Source: an uncultured Bacteroidales bacterium (GTDB taxonomy: Bacteria > Bacteroidota > Bacteroidia > Bacteroidales > UBA932). Taken from it: a DNA stretch of 44,308 nt. The position numbers and the translations under genes are program-made. The stretch is taken from assembly GCA_905235445.1 (NCBI GenBank), contig CAJOLJ010000047.1:1-44308 (forward strand). Reading direction: 5' to 3'. Shown one piece after another: positions 25,481 to 32,724 of this stretch. The notes under the pieces are model-generated. The model did not search any database, was not told the origin of the DNA, and saw only the letters and a list, made by a program, of their open reading frames with translations. Position 1 is the first letter of the stretch, and every line of letters starts with the position of its first letter.

Positions 25481-26242
25481 TCAGGACCACTTCTTCCAGA
25501 TGTAGAAATCGTCCGACCTGGCACGGCTGACTTCCACCGGGAACGGAACCTGCGGATGTGTCTTGAGCAGATAGCGTCCGCCCCGCAGGGACTCAACGCC
25601 ATCTATGGCATCCCTTGCCACGACACAGGAGCGGGACACCCTGAAAAACTTCTTCGGGTCCAGTTCCGCCATCACCTCCTCAAGTGTGGGTGCAATGAAA
25701 TATTTCTGGGAAGAGAACGTGAGAAGATAGGTGCTTTTCTGCTCGGAGTATATAATGGCGATATCTTCTGTCTTGATCGGATAGATGGTCTCCCCGATCC
25801 TTACAAGCAGCCTTCCCTTGTAGACCTTCCCTTCATGGGCATCGGATACCTGGAGGGCCGAGGAAAGGACCCGACGGGCATCGTCCTGATGGAACCGGCC
25901 CATGCAGCGGGCGACGGAACGACGCAGGTCCCCGATTTCTATGGGCTTCAGGAGGTAATCCACGCTTCCCGCCTCGAAAGCCTTCAGGACATATTCATCG
26001 AAAGCGGTCGTCATCACGACCGGGCTTTTTATATCCACTTGGATGAAGATATCGAAGCAGGTCCCGTCCAGCAGCTGCACGTCCATGAAAATGATATCGG
26101 GGGTGTTCTTCTGCAGGTAGGATACCGCCTCGTCCACACTGCGTGCGGTCCCCGACACCTCGATATCGGGGAAATTCCTCTCGAGTAGCCGGCGGAGGCT
26201 GTTGAGGGAAAGAATCTCGTCCTCTATTATCAGGGCTTTCAT
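25481..26242 (-). CDS. LytTR-family response regulator
   Basis: A 253-residue cytoplasmic transcription factor. The receiver domain (residues 1-115) has the acidic pair Glu7/Asp8, the phospho-acceptor Asp54 in IIFMDVQLLDG, Thr79 and Lys99 in YLLKPIEI. The LytTR DNA-binding domain covers about residues 148-245 (RIGETIYPIKTEDIAIIYSE, FRVSRSCVVARDAID). LytTR proteins bind pairs of 9-bp direct repeats spaced about 21 bp. A matching pair lies at 27756-27785, between the histidine kinase gene and susC. The start codon overlaps the kinase stop by four bases (ATGA), so the two are translated together. The divergent glucan operon is the likely target; this is inference. Confidence 0.93.
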   Translation of the reverse strand: MKALIIEDEILSLNSLRRLLERNFPDIEVSGTARSVDEAVSYLQKNTPDIIFMDVQLLDGTCFDIFIQVDIKSPVVMTTAFDEYVLKAFEAGSVDYLLKPIEIGDLRRSVARCMGRFHQDDARRVLSSALQVSDAHEGKVYKGRLLVRIGETIYPIKTEDIAIIYSEQKSTYLLTFSSQKYFIAPTLEEVMAELDPKKFFRVSRSCVVARDAIDGVESLRGGRYLLKTHPQVPFPVEVSRARSDDFYIWKKWS

Positions 26243-27654
26243 TTCTTCATCTTGGCAGAGGGTGAAAGAAGGGGCAGCGACACCGTATAATACGACTCAT
26301 CCTGGGACACTTCCACTTTCGCTCCCCATTCACTGTACTGCTGGGAAATGTATTTCTGTCCGACTCCGTGGGAGACAAGGGTGCTCTTCTTGGGAAGATA
26401 GTTGTTGCGAACCGCAAGGGAAGTGCCGTCGGAGGTGATTTCTATGACAAGGGGGTTTGAGGGCACGGTGGAATTGTGCTTCACCGCATTCTCCACCAAC
26501 AGCTGCACCGAGCAGGGGACCACCAGTTTATTCCTGTCCTCTTCCTTCACGTCGGTCTTCACTTCCAGCCCGTCCGGGAACCTGACCTTCAGGAGGTCCA
26601 CGTACATCATGGCATATTCCATCTCGCGGTCCAGTGTCACAAGCTTCTCGCCCTCGTTCTGGAGCATATACCTGTAGACGCCGGAGAGCTTATGCACATA
26701 TTCGCTGGCATCCTCAGGACGGTCGGAGAGGATGAGGCTGTCCAGGATGTTGAGCGAGTTGAACAGGAAATGCGGGTTCACCTGCTGCTTGAGGTTCTGG
26801 TACTGGAAGAGGACTTGCTGGGCCTGGGTCCTTTCCAGGCGTGCCCTCTTCCTGGCATCGATGGTGGAGAGGAGAAGATACACTATGCTGAAGAAAGCGA
26901 GTTCCACCGCCACGGCCACTACGGCATTGCGGTAAATGTCCATTCCCGAGACCGCCGTGGTATAATGGAAGGGAAGCCCGAATGCCTGGAAAAACGCGGC
27001 ACCGGCCGAAAGAAGGATGATAAGCCCCATGTAACAGAGGACCTTCTGCCACTGCCTCATGTCGGAACGCATGAGCATTCCCTCCACAAAGAGGTTCACT
27101 GCCAGAAGAAGGAGCAGAAGGATGTAGTTCTCCAGGAAATGATGGAACACCTGGTACATGTCCACATCCGCGAAAAGGCCATGCTGGACCACCGTGCTGA
27201 GGAAAAGCCTCGCCCCGAAAATCACCGCTATCACGATGACCACAACCTTGAGGCGGGTGTCCCAGTAATGGGTGTCCTCGCTTTCGATTTTGAAAGCGTT
27301 GCCGCTGAGGCGGAAGACCCCTACGAGGACCCATCCGAGGATTTCGGTGGAAATGAAAGAGGATATCCCCTGGTTCAGCGGGGAAAGCATCTCCAGGGAC
27401 AGGAGCCGGGCGCTGTCACTGAGCACCTCCATCCCGAGATAATAACCGGCGACATTCACTATCACGAAATTCAGGCAGGTCATTTCCAGGTTCACCCTCT
27501 CCCTCACACATATGATGAGGGTCATGAGGATTGTCATCAGTGTCAGCAGGCGGGAGTCGGGAATGTCGGCCAGCGCACTGAAGTACGCCGTCGCGAAATG
27601 AAGTATCGCAAATCCGTTTACTATGTATACTTCCTTGAGATTTCTCATGGCCAT
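26239..27654 (-). CDS. LytS-like sensor histidine kinase (His_kinase family)
   Basis: A 471-residue membrane kinase. About seven or eight membrane helices fill residues 1-262, without a sizeable periplasmic sensor domain; the signal is probably sensed in or near the membrane. A short linker with a coiled-coil character (RARLERTQAQQVLFQYQNL) leads to the His_kinase motif VNPHFLFNSLN with His295. The ATPase domain shows LLVENAVKHN (N box) and SHGVGQKYISQQY (G box). This is the family that pairs with LytTR regulators, and the next gene is one. The start at 27654 (MAMRN) or two codons later cannot be separated. It is divergent from susC, with 299 bases between start codons. Confidence 0.92.
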   Translation of the reverse strand: MAMRNLKEVYIVNGFAILHFATAYFSALADIPDSRLLTLMTILMTLIICVRERVNLEMTCLNFVIVNVAGYYLGMEVLSDSARLLSLEMLSPLNQGISSFISTEILGWVLVGVFRLSGNAFKIESEDTHYWDTRLKVVVIVIAVIFGARLFLSTVVQHGLFADVDMYQVFHHFLENYILLLLLLAVNLFVEGMLMRSDMRQWQKVLCYMGLIILLSAGAAFFQAFGLPFHYTTAVSGMDIYRNAVVAVAVELAFFSIVYLLLSTIDARKRARLERTQAQQVLFQYQNLKQQVNPHFLFNSLNILDSLILSDRPEDASEYVHKLSGVYRYMLQNEGEKLVTLDREMEYAMMYVDLLKVRFPDGLEVKTDVKEEDRNKLVVPCSVQLLVENAVKHNSTVPSNPLVIEITSDGTSLAVRNNYLPKKSTLVSHGVGQKYISQQYSEWGAKVEVSQDESYYTVSLPLLSPSAKMKK

Positions 27655-27706
27655 GGGAGGTGCAGGGAATAGTTGACAAGTACCGTGTCGGTAGCCCGAC
27701 TATATG

Positions 27707-27714
27707 CAAAGTTG
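27707..27714 (-). promoter_or_regulatory. Probable promoter of the kinase/regulator operon (-7 box)
   Basis: On the minus strand CAACTTTG differs from TAnnTTTG in one base. Transcription would start near 27700, about 45 bases before the kinase ATG. Confidence 0.4.
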
Positions 27715-27755
27715 GAAATTAAAACGATAGAAAGGGCATGGAGAGGGGATTTTCT

Positions 27756-27785
27756 CCCGTTCATCCCGAAAAAATCACCATTCAT
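27756..27785. promoter_or_regulatory. Candidate LytTR binding site (two 9-bp direct repeats)
   Basis: CCCGTTCAT (27756-27764) and ACCATTCAT (27777-27785) are direct repeats whose starts are 21 bases apart. Each fits the known LytTR consensus (W, M, M, G, T, T, N, R, K) with one mismatch. The site lies about 56-88 bases upstream of both predicted start sites, kinase and susC, which suits an activator. Sequence evidence only. Confidence 0.5.
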
Positions 27786-27812
27786 CCCCGCTAACTTTTT
27801 TGCGGGGTTTTT
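27786..27812 (+). terminator. Terminator-like hairpin in front of the susC promoter
   Basis: CCCCGC and GCGGGG pair perfectly around a ten-base loop and are followed by TTTTT. No plus-strand gene precedes it, so it may block read-in transcription to the glucan operon, or be an attenuator if a further upstream promoter exists. Confidence 0.5.
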
Positions 27813-27829
27813 CACATTATCCGTTTGTC

Positions 27830-27837
27830 TATTTTTG
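27830..27837 (+). promoter_or_regulatory. Probable promoter of the glucan operon (-7 box)
   Basis: TATTTTTG matches TAnnTTTG. The -33 position (27808-27811) is a T-run rather than TTTG, as expected of an activator-dependent promoter. The leader to the susC ATG would be about 110 bases. Confidence 0.45.
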
Positions 27838-27953
27838 TCTTCGGAACAGTGCGGAGACCACACTCCACATCACAATGACACTAGAAAAACCCTTCACTTT
27901 TGCTGGACATTTGGTAAAAGCACAATATACAATCGAAACAACCAAACATTCTT

Positions 27954-30005
27954 ATGAAAAGAATCTTGACCGTGATGGCCGCCTTGCTACTTTCGTGCAT
28001 GTTCGGCCTGAGCGTATCCGCACAGAACGGATACCAGGTTAAAGGAGTGGTCATCGATTCCCAGGGACCGGTAATCGGCGCAACCGTCATGGAACGGGGC
28101 ACCTCGACCGGAACCTCCACGGGACTCGACGGTGACTACTCCCTTTACGTATCATCGGCGGACGCCGTGGTGGAGATAAGCTGCATCGGCTATGCTACGC
28201 AGTCCTATCCCGCAAAGGCGGTTCCCTCGACAATCACCCTTCTCGAGGACAGTGAATTCCTCACCGAGACCGTCGTCATCGGTTACGGTACCCTCAGCAA
28301 GAAGGAGCTCTCCGCCTCCATCGTCCAGGTGGACGCCAAGGACTTCTTCAAGGGCAACGCCAACAACCCCATGCAGATGCTCACCGGTAAGGTTGCCGGA
28401 CTGAACGTCGTGACGAGCCAGAGCGCCAACCCGAACTCCAGTTCCGACTATCAGATCCGAGGCGCCACCTCCCTCCAGGCAGGCAACGGACCTCTCGTGG
28501 TCATTGACGGTGTACCAGGAGGCGAACTCCGCAGCCTCGCTCCCCAGGATATCGAGAGCATGACGGTCCTCAAGGATGCCGCATCGGCTTCCATCTACGG
28601 AACCAGCGGTGCGAACGGAGTCATCCTCGTCACCACCAAGAAGGGTTCCAAGGACGAGGCCGGCGTGGCCCATGTCACCTATGACGGCTCCTTCAACGTG
28701 AACTCCGTGAAACCTCCCATCGCAGTGCTCACCCCCGACGAGTGGGCCCGTTCCCGCAGGGGAACCGACTACGGTTACCGCACGGACTGGTACAATGCCC
28801 TCCTGCGTGACTTCTCCTATGGCCACAGCCACTATGTGGGCGTGGACGGAAGCACCGCCAAGGGTTCCTACAACGCATCCGTATCCTACAAGAACTCCCT
28901 GGGTGTCGACCTGGTGGACGCAAGGGAGGAGTACGGTATCCGCAGTGCAGTGGAGCAGAGACTCGTCAAGGACATCATCCAGATGAACGTGAGCCTCAAT
29001 ATCCGCCGCGTCAACGAGAAATACGGCAATGACGGTTCCTTCGGCACCGCCCTTACCATCAACCCCACATTCCCCATCTACAACGAGGACGGCACCTACT
29101 ATCAGCCTACAGCCCCGACCGGTGCCACAAACCCCGTCGAGACCATGCTGAACAAGACCGCCGAGGGGGCACGCCTGTATGCACTGGGCACCGCCTCCCT
29201 CAAGGCCAACCTCTTCAAGAACGACGAGCACAACCTCAGCTCGACCATCTCCTACTCCCTGGACTACAACGACTACAAGTCCAACAACTACACCCCCATC
29301 AATTCACACGACCTGTATTGGAGCGGATATGAGGGTACTGCATCCATCAGCTATTCCAAGACCTGGAGGACCCAGATCGAGTGGCTCTTCAACTACTCCT
29401 TCCACAAGGATGCCCATCACATCAATGCCGTAGCCGGTTACTCCTACATGGAGAACAACTCCGAAGGCTTCAATGTGACGAACCGCAACTTCAGCTACGA
29501 TTCCATCCTGTGGCACGACATCGGGTCCGGTACCGCCCGTACCGAGAACCCCGCTCTCACCGGAATGGGTTCCAGCCGTTCCCAGAGCAAGGTCATAGCC
29601 TTCCTCGCCAGGGTCAACTACAACTGGAACAATACCATCTTCGCTTCCGCATCCTTCCGTCGGGAAGGTGCCACCAACTTCGGTGACAAGCACAAATGGG
29701 GTAATTTCCCTGCCGCATCCATCGCATGGGAACTCGCCAGCATGGACTTCATGTCAGATGTGTCATGGATCAACTCCCTCAAGCCCAGGGTCTCCTATGG
29801 TGTGACGGGACGCCGCGGAGGCTCCAATGTCTCCCGTCCTACTTACGGAACCCACGGCCAATATGGACGGGGAATGGGTCAGGGGTTACTGGCCTTCCTC
29901 CAACGAGAACCCCGACCTGAGCTGGGAGAAGCTCGTCGCCCTCAACGTCGGTGTGGATGCAGTCATGTTCCACAACAGGCTGCGTGCCAGCATCGACCTG
30001 TATGA
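27954..30005 (+). CDS. SusC/RagA-family TonB-linked outer-membrane protein, 5' part of a frameshifted gene
   Basis: This frame encodes the first two-thirds of a SusC homologue. A signal peptide (MKRILTVMAALLLSCMFGLS, cleavage near SAQ) is followed by a carboxypeptidase-regulatory-like domain at about residues 27-100 (VKGVVIDSQGPVIGATV). Next come the motif ETVVIGYGT at 105-113, then the plug (YQIRGATSLQAGNGPLVVID, IYGTSGANGVILVTTKKG), then barrel strands. Homology continues to THGQYG at about residue 637. There GGGG at 29869-29872 moves the reading frame, and the last 45 residues to the stop at 30003-30005 are out of frame. With one G fewer, the reading YGREWVRGYWPSSN joins the frame of the 3' part. 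The intact protein would have about 978 residues and import alpha-glucan oligosaccharides. Confidence 0.9.
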   Translation: MKRILTVMAALLLSCMFGLSVSAQNGYQVKGVVIDSQGPVIGATVMERGTSTGTSTGLDGDYSLYVSSADAVVEISCIGYATQSYPAKAVPSTITLLEDSEFLTETVVIGYGTLSKKELSASIVQVDAKDFFKGNANNPMQMLTGKVAGLNVVTSQSANPNSSSDYQIRGATSLQAGNGPLVVIDGVPGGELRSLAPQDIESMTVLKDAASASIYGTSGANGVILVTTKKGSKDEAGVAHVTYDGSFNVNSVKPPIAVLTPDEWARSRRGTDYGYRTDWYNALLRDFSYGHSHYVGVDGSTAKGSYNASVSYKNSLGVDLVDAREEYGIRSAVEQRLVKDIIQMNVSLNIRRVNEKYGNDGSFGTALTINPTFPIYNEDGTYYQPTAPTGATNPVETMLNKTAEGARLYALGTASLKANLFKNDEHNLSSTISYSLDYNDYKSNNYTPINSHDLYWSGYEGTASISYSKTWRTQIEWLFNYSFHKDAHHINAVAGYSYMENNSEGFNVTNRNFSYDSILWHDIGSGTARTENPALTGMGSSRSQSKVIAFLARVNYNWNNTIFASASFRREGATNFGDKHKWGNFPAASIAWELASMDFMSDVSWINSLKPRVSYGVTGRRGGSNVSRPTYGTHGQYGRGMGQGLLAFLQREPRPELGEARRPQRRCGCSHVPQQAACQHRPV

Positions 30006-30888
30006 CAGGCGCTCTCCCGACCTCCTTTACAACTACACCGCTCCCCAGCCTCCTTTCATCCACTCCAGCATCCTCGTGAACGTCGGAGAGACCGAGAACC
30101 TCGGTGCGGAGCTTTCCCTGGACGGTGACATCATCTCCAAGGGTGACTTCACTTGGACCAGCGGAATCAACGCTTCCGTGGGATACTCCAAGATCAAGAC
30201 CCTCTCCAACCAGATCTACGGCGCCTCCTACATCGACATGCTCGGAACGGGCGGCCTCGGACAGACCTCCTATTACTACCGCTACACCGAGGGAAGCCGC
30301 ATCGGTACCCTCTATGGCTATGAGGCCGCTGGCGTGAACGAGTACGGGGACATGATGGTATACGACAATGACGGCAACGTCATTACCGCCGCAAGTGCCA
30401 ATGCCGCCTACAAGCGCTACATCGGCAACACCATCCCTTCCCTGTTCCTGTCCTGGAACAACACCCTCCGCTACAAGAACTTCGACATGAACATCTTCAT
30501 GAACGGAGCCTTCGGTCATGTAATCTACAACTCACGCCGCGCCGGCAACCTGCAGTCTTCCGGTAACGCGAACGTCTTCCGTACCGCCTACACCGTGGAC
30601 AAGGACGTCAGGGAATACGGCGGTGTGGTCACCTCCTACTTCCTGGAGAAGGGTGACTTCATGAAACTCCAGAATGTCAGCCTCGGATACACCTTCGCTC
30701 CCAAGAACAAGGACATCCTCCAGAGCCTCAGGGTATTTGTCACGGCTTCCGACATCTACACCTTCACCGGTTACAGCGGAACCGACCCCGCCCTGCTCAG
30801 CACCAACGGCCTCACCCCCGGTGTCGACAACGGATCCGGCTATCCTGAGACCAGGGTATTCACGCTCGGTGCAACAGTAACCTTCTAA
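29827..30888 (+). CDS. SusC/RagA-family protein, 3' part of the frameshifted gene
   Basis: This frame carries the C-terminal third of the SusC homologue. Its true homology begins at about base 29873 (EWVRGYWPSSNENPDLSWEK) and runs through further barrel strands (AELSLDGDIISKGDFTWTSG, FDMNIFMNGAFGHVIYNSRR, VSLGYTFAPKN). It ends in the typical outer-membrane terminus VFTLGATVTF with a final Phe. The ATG at 29827 is a by-product of the frame and has no leader signals, so the segment is not expected to be made on its own. The SusD start lies 13 bases downstream. Whether the frameshift is real, reversible or a sequencing error cannot be told here. Confidence 0.85.
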   Translation: MSPVLLTEPTANMDGEWVRGYWPSSNENPDLSWEKLVALNVGVDAVMFHNRLRASIDLYDRRSPDLLYNYTAPQPPFIHSSILVNVGETENLGAELSLDGDIISKGDFTWTSGINASVGYSKIKTLSNQIYGASYIDMLGTGGLGQTSYYYRYTEGSRIGTLYGYEAAGVNEYGDMMVYDNDGNVITAASANAAYKRYIGNTIPSLFLSWNNTLRYKNFDMNIFMNGAFGHVIYNSRRAGNLQSSGNANVFRTAYTVDKDVREYGGVVTSYFLEKGDFMKLQNVSLGYTFAPKNKDILQSLRVFVTASDIYTFTGYSGTDPALLSTNGLTPGVDNGSGYPETRVFTLGATVTF

Positions 30889-30901
30889 TATGGACTTCGA
30901 A

Positions 30902-32707
30902 ATGAAAAAGATAGTTAACGTTCTTGTGTTTGCCGCTACGGCTCTCGTGCTATCCTCCTGCCTGGACCTCACCGAAAAGGCATTCAACAGGATCGAGAAA
31001 GACCTCTTCTATGAGAACGAGAGTAGCGTGAAGGGTGCCATTGCATCCGTATACTACACGGCGGAAGGTAGCTTCAATGAGTATTTCTACTACCTCAACG
31101 AGTTCTCCGCCGACCAGATCGCATGGCGTGTATGGAACGGCGGCCAGTGGGGCTGGGACAACGCAGAGAAGTTCGTCCTCTCCTCCCACACCTGGACCAG
31201 CCAGTCCTCCATCATCCAGAGCGCCTGGAACAACACCTGGTCAGCCATCGGTCTGTCCAATTCCATCATCAACGACCTTCAGAACATCGACCTCGAGAAA
31301 ATCGGGGTGTCCACCGAGAAGGCTTCCCAGTACATTGACGAGCTCAGGACCCTCCGCGCCTGGTGCTACTACAACCTCTTCGAGGTATGGGGCGGGGCTC
31401 TTCCCCTCAATACGGAAGTCACCACCGACATTCCCCCGACCGCGGATCCTGACTTCGACACTTCCTGCAAGAAGATCTGGGAGTTCATGATCACCGAACT
31501 TGACGAGAGCCTCGCCGGCCTTCCCAAGAATGAGGTGAACCGCATGAACCAGGGTGCGAACCGCCTGCTGAAGGCCCGTCTCCTGTTCAATGCGCAGGTA
31601 TTCATCAAGGAGGATCACTTCTCCGAGTGCGCCACCCTCTGCCAGGAGATCATCAACGGCGCCTACGGCACCTACTCCCTCGCCGAGGACTTCCGCGACA
31701 TCTACAACATCGACAATATCAATTGCCCCGAGGTCATCATGGCCTTCGCTTACGAGCACGGAAAGAGCAACGGCGCCGCCTACAACATGCGTGACGTGAC
31801 CTTCCTCCCCTACAACGCTTTCAGCTCCGATCTCTCCATCTTCGGATCCGCCAACGATCAGGGTCGCTGGAACTGCCTCATCATAGGTCCCTCCCATGAC
31901 AACAGCGGTACGGTACTTCCTACCGGCGGTACCGACACCGGCGGAAAATCCTTCCTCTTCGACTACGGCGACAAGCTCGGCTGCGTCTATGACCGCTTCG
32001 ATGACCGCGACATCCGCAAGAAGCCCTACCATGCCGACATCAACGGCAACTGGGAAGGTCTGTTCCTCATCGGTCCCCAGACCGACTACTACACGGGCGC
32101 AATCCTCCCTGCAGACGCAGACCGCGAGGGCCAGGACCTTGTCTATGTGGACCAGGTCGGACAGTTCCTCAACAAGGGCCGCGAGCTCACGACCGTCATG
32201 TCCCCTCACTGGGGCGAGACAAACTCCGGCTACCGCCTTGTCCGCTACCCCATACTCCCCGATGTGTGCGGCGTGGACTTCAGGGACATCGACGAGGTTG
32301 AGTTCCGTCTCTCCGAGGCCTACTACATGCTCGCAGAGTGCAAACTCCGCGGCGGTGACTCCGAGACTGCCAAGAGCCTCGTGAACCAGGTGCGCAAGCG
32401 CTACTTCAAGGCCTCCGACTGGACTACCGTCCAGAACGAGCCGGGTCCCGGCTTCACGGCCTTCGACCTCGACTGGATGCTCAACGAGTGGGGCAAGGAG
32501 TTCCTCGGAGAGGGTCGCCGTCGCCGCACCGACCTGCGTCGCTACGACCTCTTCACCCAGGGCCAGTGGTGGTTCTTCGGAAGAGGCGAGGGTGATGACT
32601 TCTATCCCGCGAAGAGGGACCGCAAGTACGAGTGGTTCCCCCTGCCGGAGGCTGCCCTCACCGTCAACCCCGGTCTTATCCAGAATCCCAACTATGTAGT
32701 TGACTAG
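30902..32707 (+). CDS. SusD/RagB-family glycan-binding lipoprotein
   Basis: A 601-residue surface lipoprotein that caps SusC and binds the glycan. The signal peptide MKKIVNVLVFAATALVLSSC ends in a lipobox with the acylated Cys20. Helical TPR-like SusD segments follow (QSAWNNTWSAIGLSNSIIND, ELRTLRAWCYYNLFEVWGG, GANRLLKARLLFNAQVF). The C-terminal part has FRLSEAYYMLAECKLRGGD, the family motif WGKEFLGEGRRRRTDLRRYD, and the ending LTVNPGLIQNPNY. An ATG four codons upstream (30890) would place Asp and Glu in front of the signal, so the ATG at 30902 is preferred. The next gene starts 17 bases after the stop. Confidence 0.94.
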   Translation: MKKIVNVLVFAATALVLSSCLDLTEKAFNRIEKDLFYENESSVKGAIASVYYTAEGSFNEYFYYLNEFSADQIAWRVWNGGQWGWDNAEKFVLSSHTWTSQSSIIQSAWNNTWSAIGLSNSIINDLQNIDLEKIGVSTEKASQYIDELRTLRAWCYYNLFEVWGGALPLNTEVTTDIPPTADPDFDTSCKKIWEFMITELDESLAGLPKNEVNRMNQGANRLLKARLLFNAQVFIKEDHFSECATLCQEIINGAYGTYSLAEDFRDIYNIDNINCPEVIMAFAYEHGKSNGAAYNMRDVTFLPYNAFSSDLSIFGSANDQGRWNCLIIGPSHDNSGTVLPTGGTDTGGKSFLFDYGDKLGCVYDRFDDRDIRKKPYHADINGNWEGLFLIGPQTDYYTGAILPADADREGQDLVYVDQVGQFLNKGRELTTVMSPHWGETNSGYRLVRYPILPDVCGVDFRDIDEVEFRLSEAYYMLAECKLRGGDSETAKSLVNQVRKRYFKASDWTTVQNEPGPGFTAFDLDWMLNEWGKEFLGEGRRRRTDLRRYDLFTQGQWWFFGRGEGDDFYPAKRDRKYEWFPLPEAALTVNPGLIQNPNYVVD

Positions 32708-32724
32708 CAATCTTCCCGAAAGAA

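Noticed and set aside
27874..28042. Upstream frame in the susC leader overlapping the susC start
   Set aside because: It runs into susC in another frame with no ribosome-binding signal or conserved peptide; probably chance.
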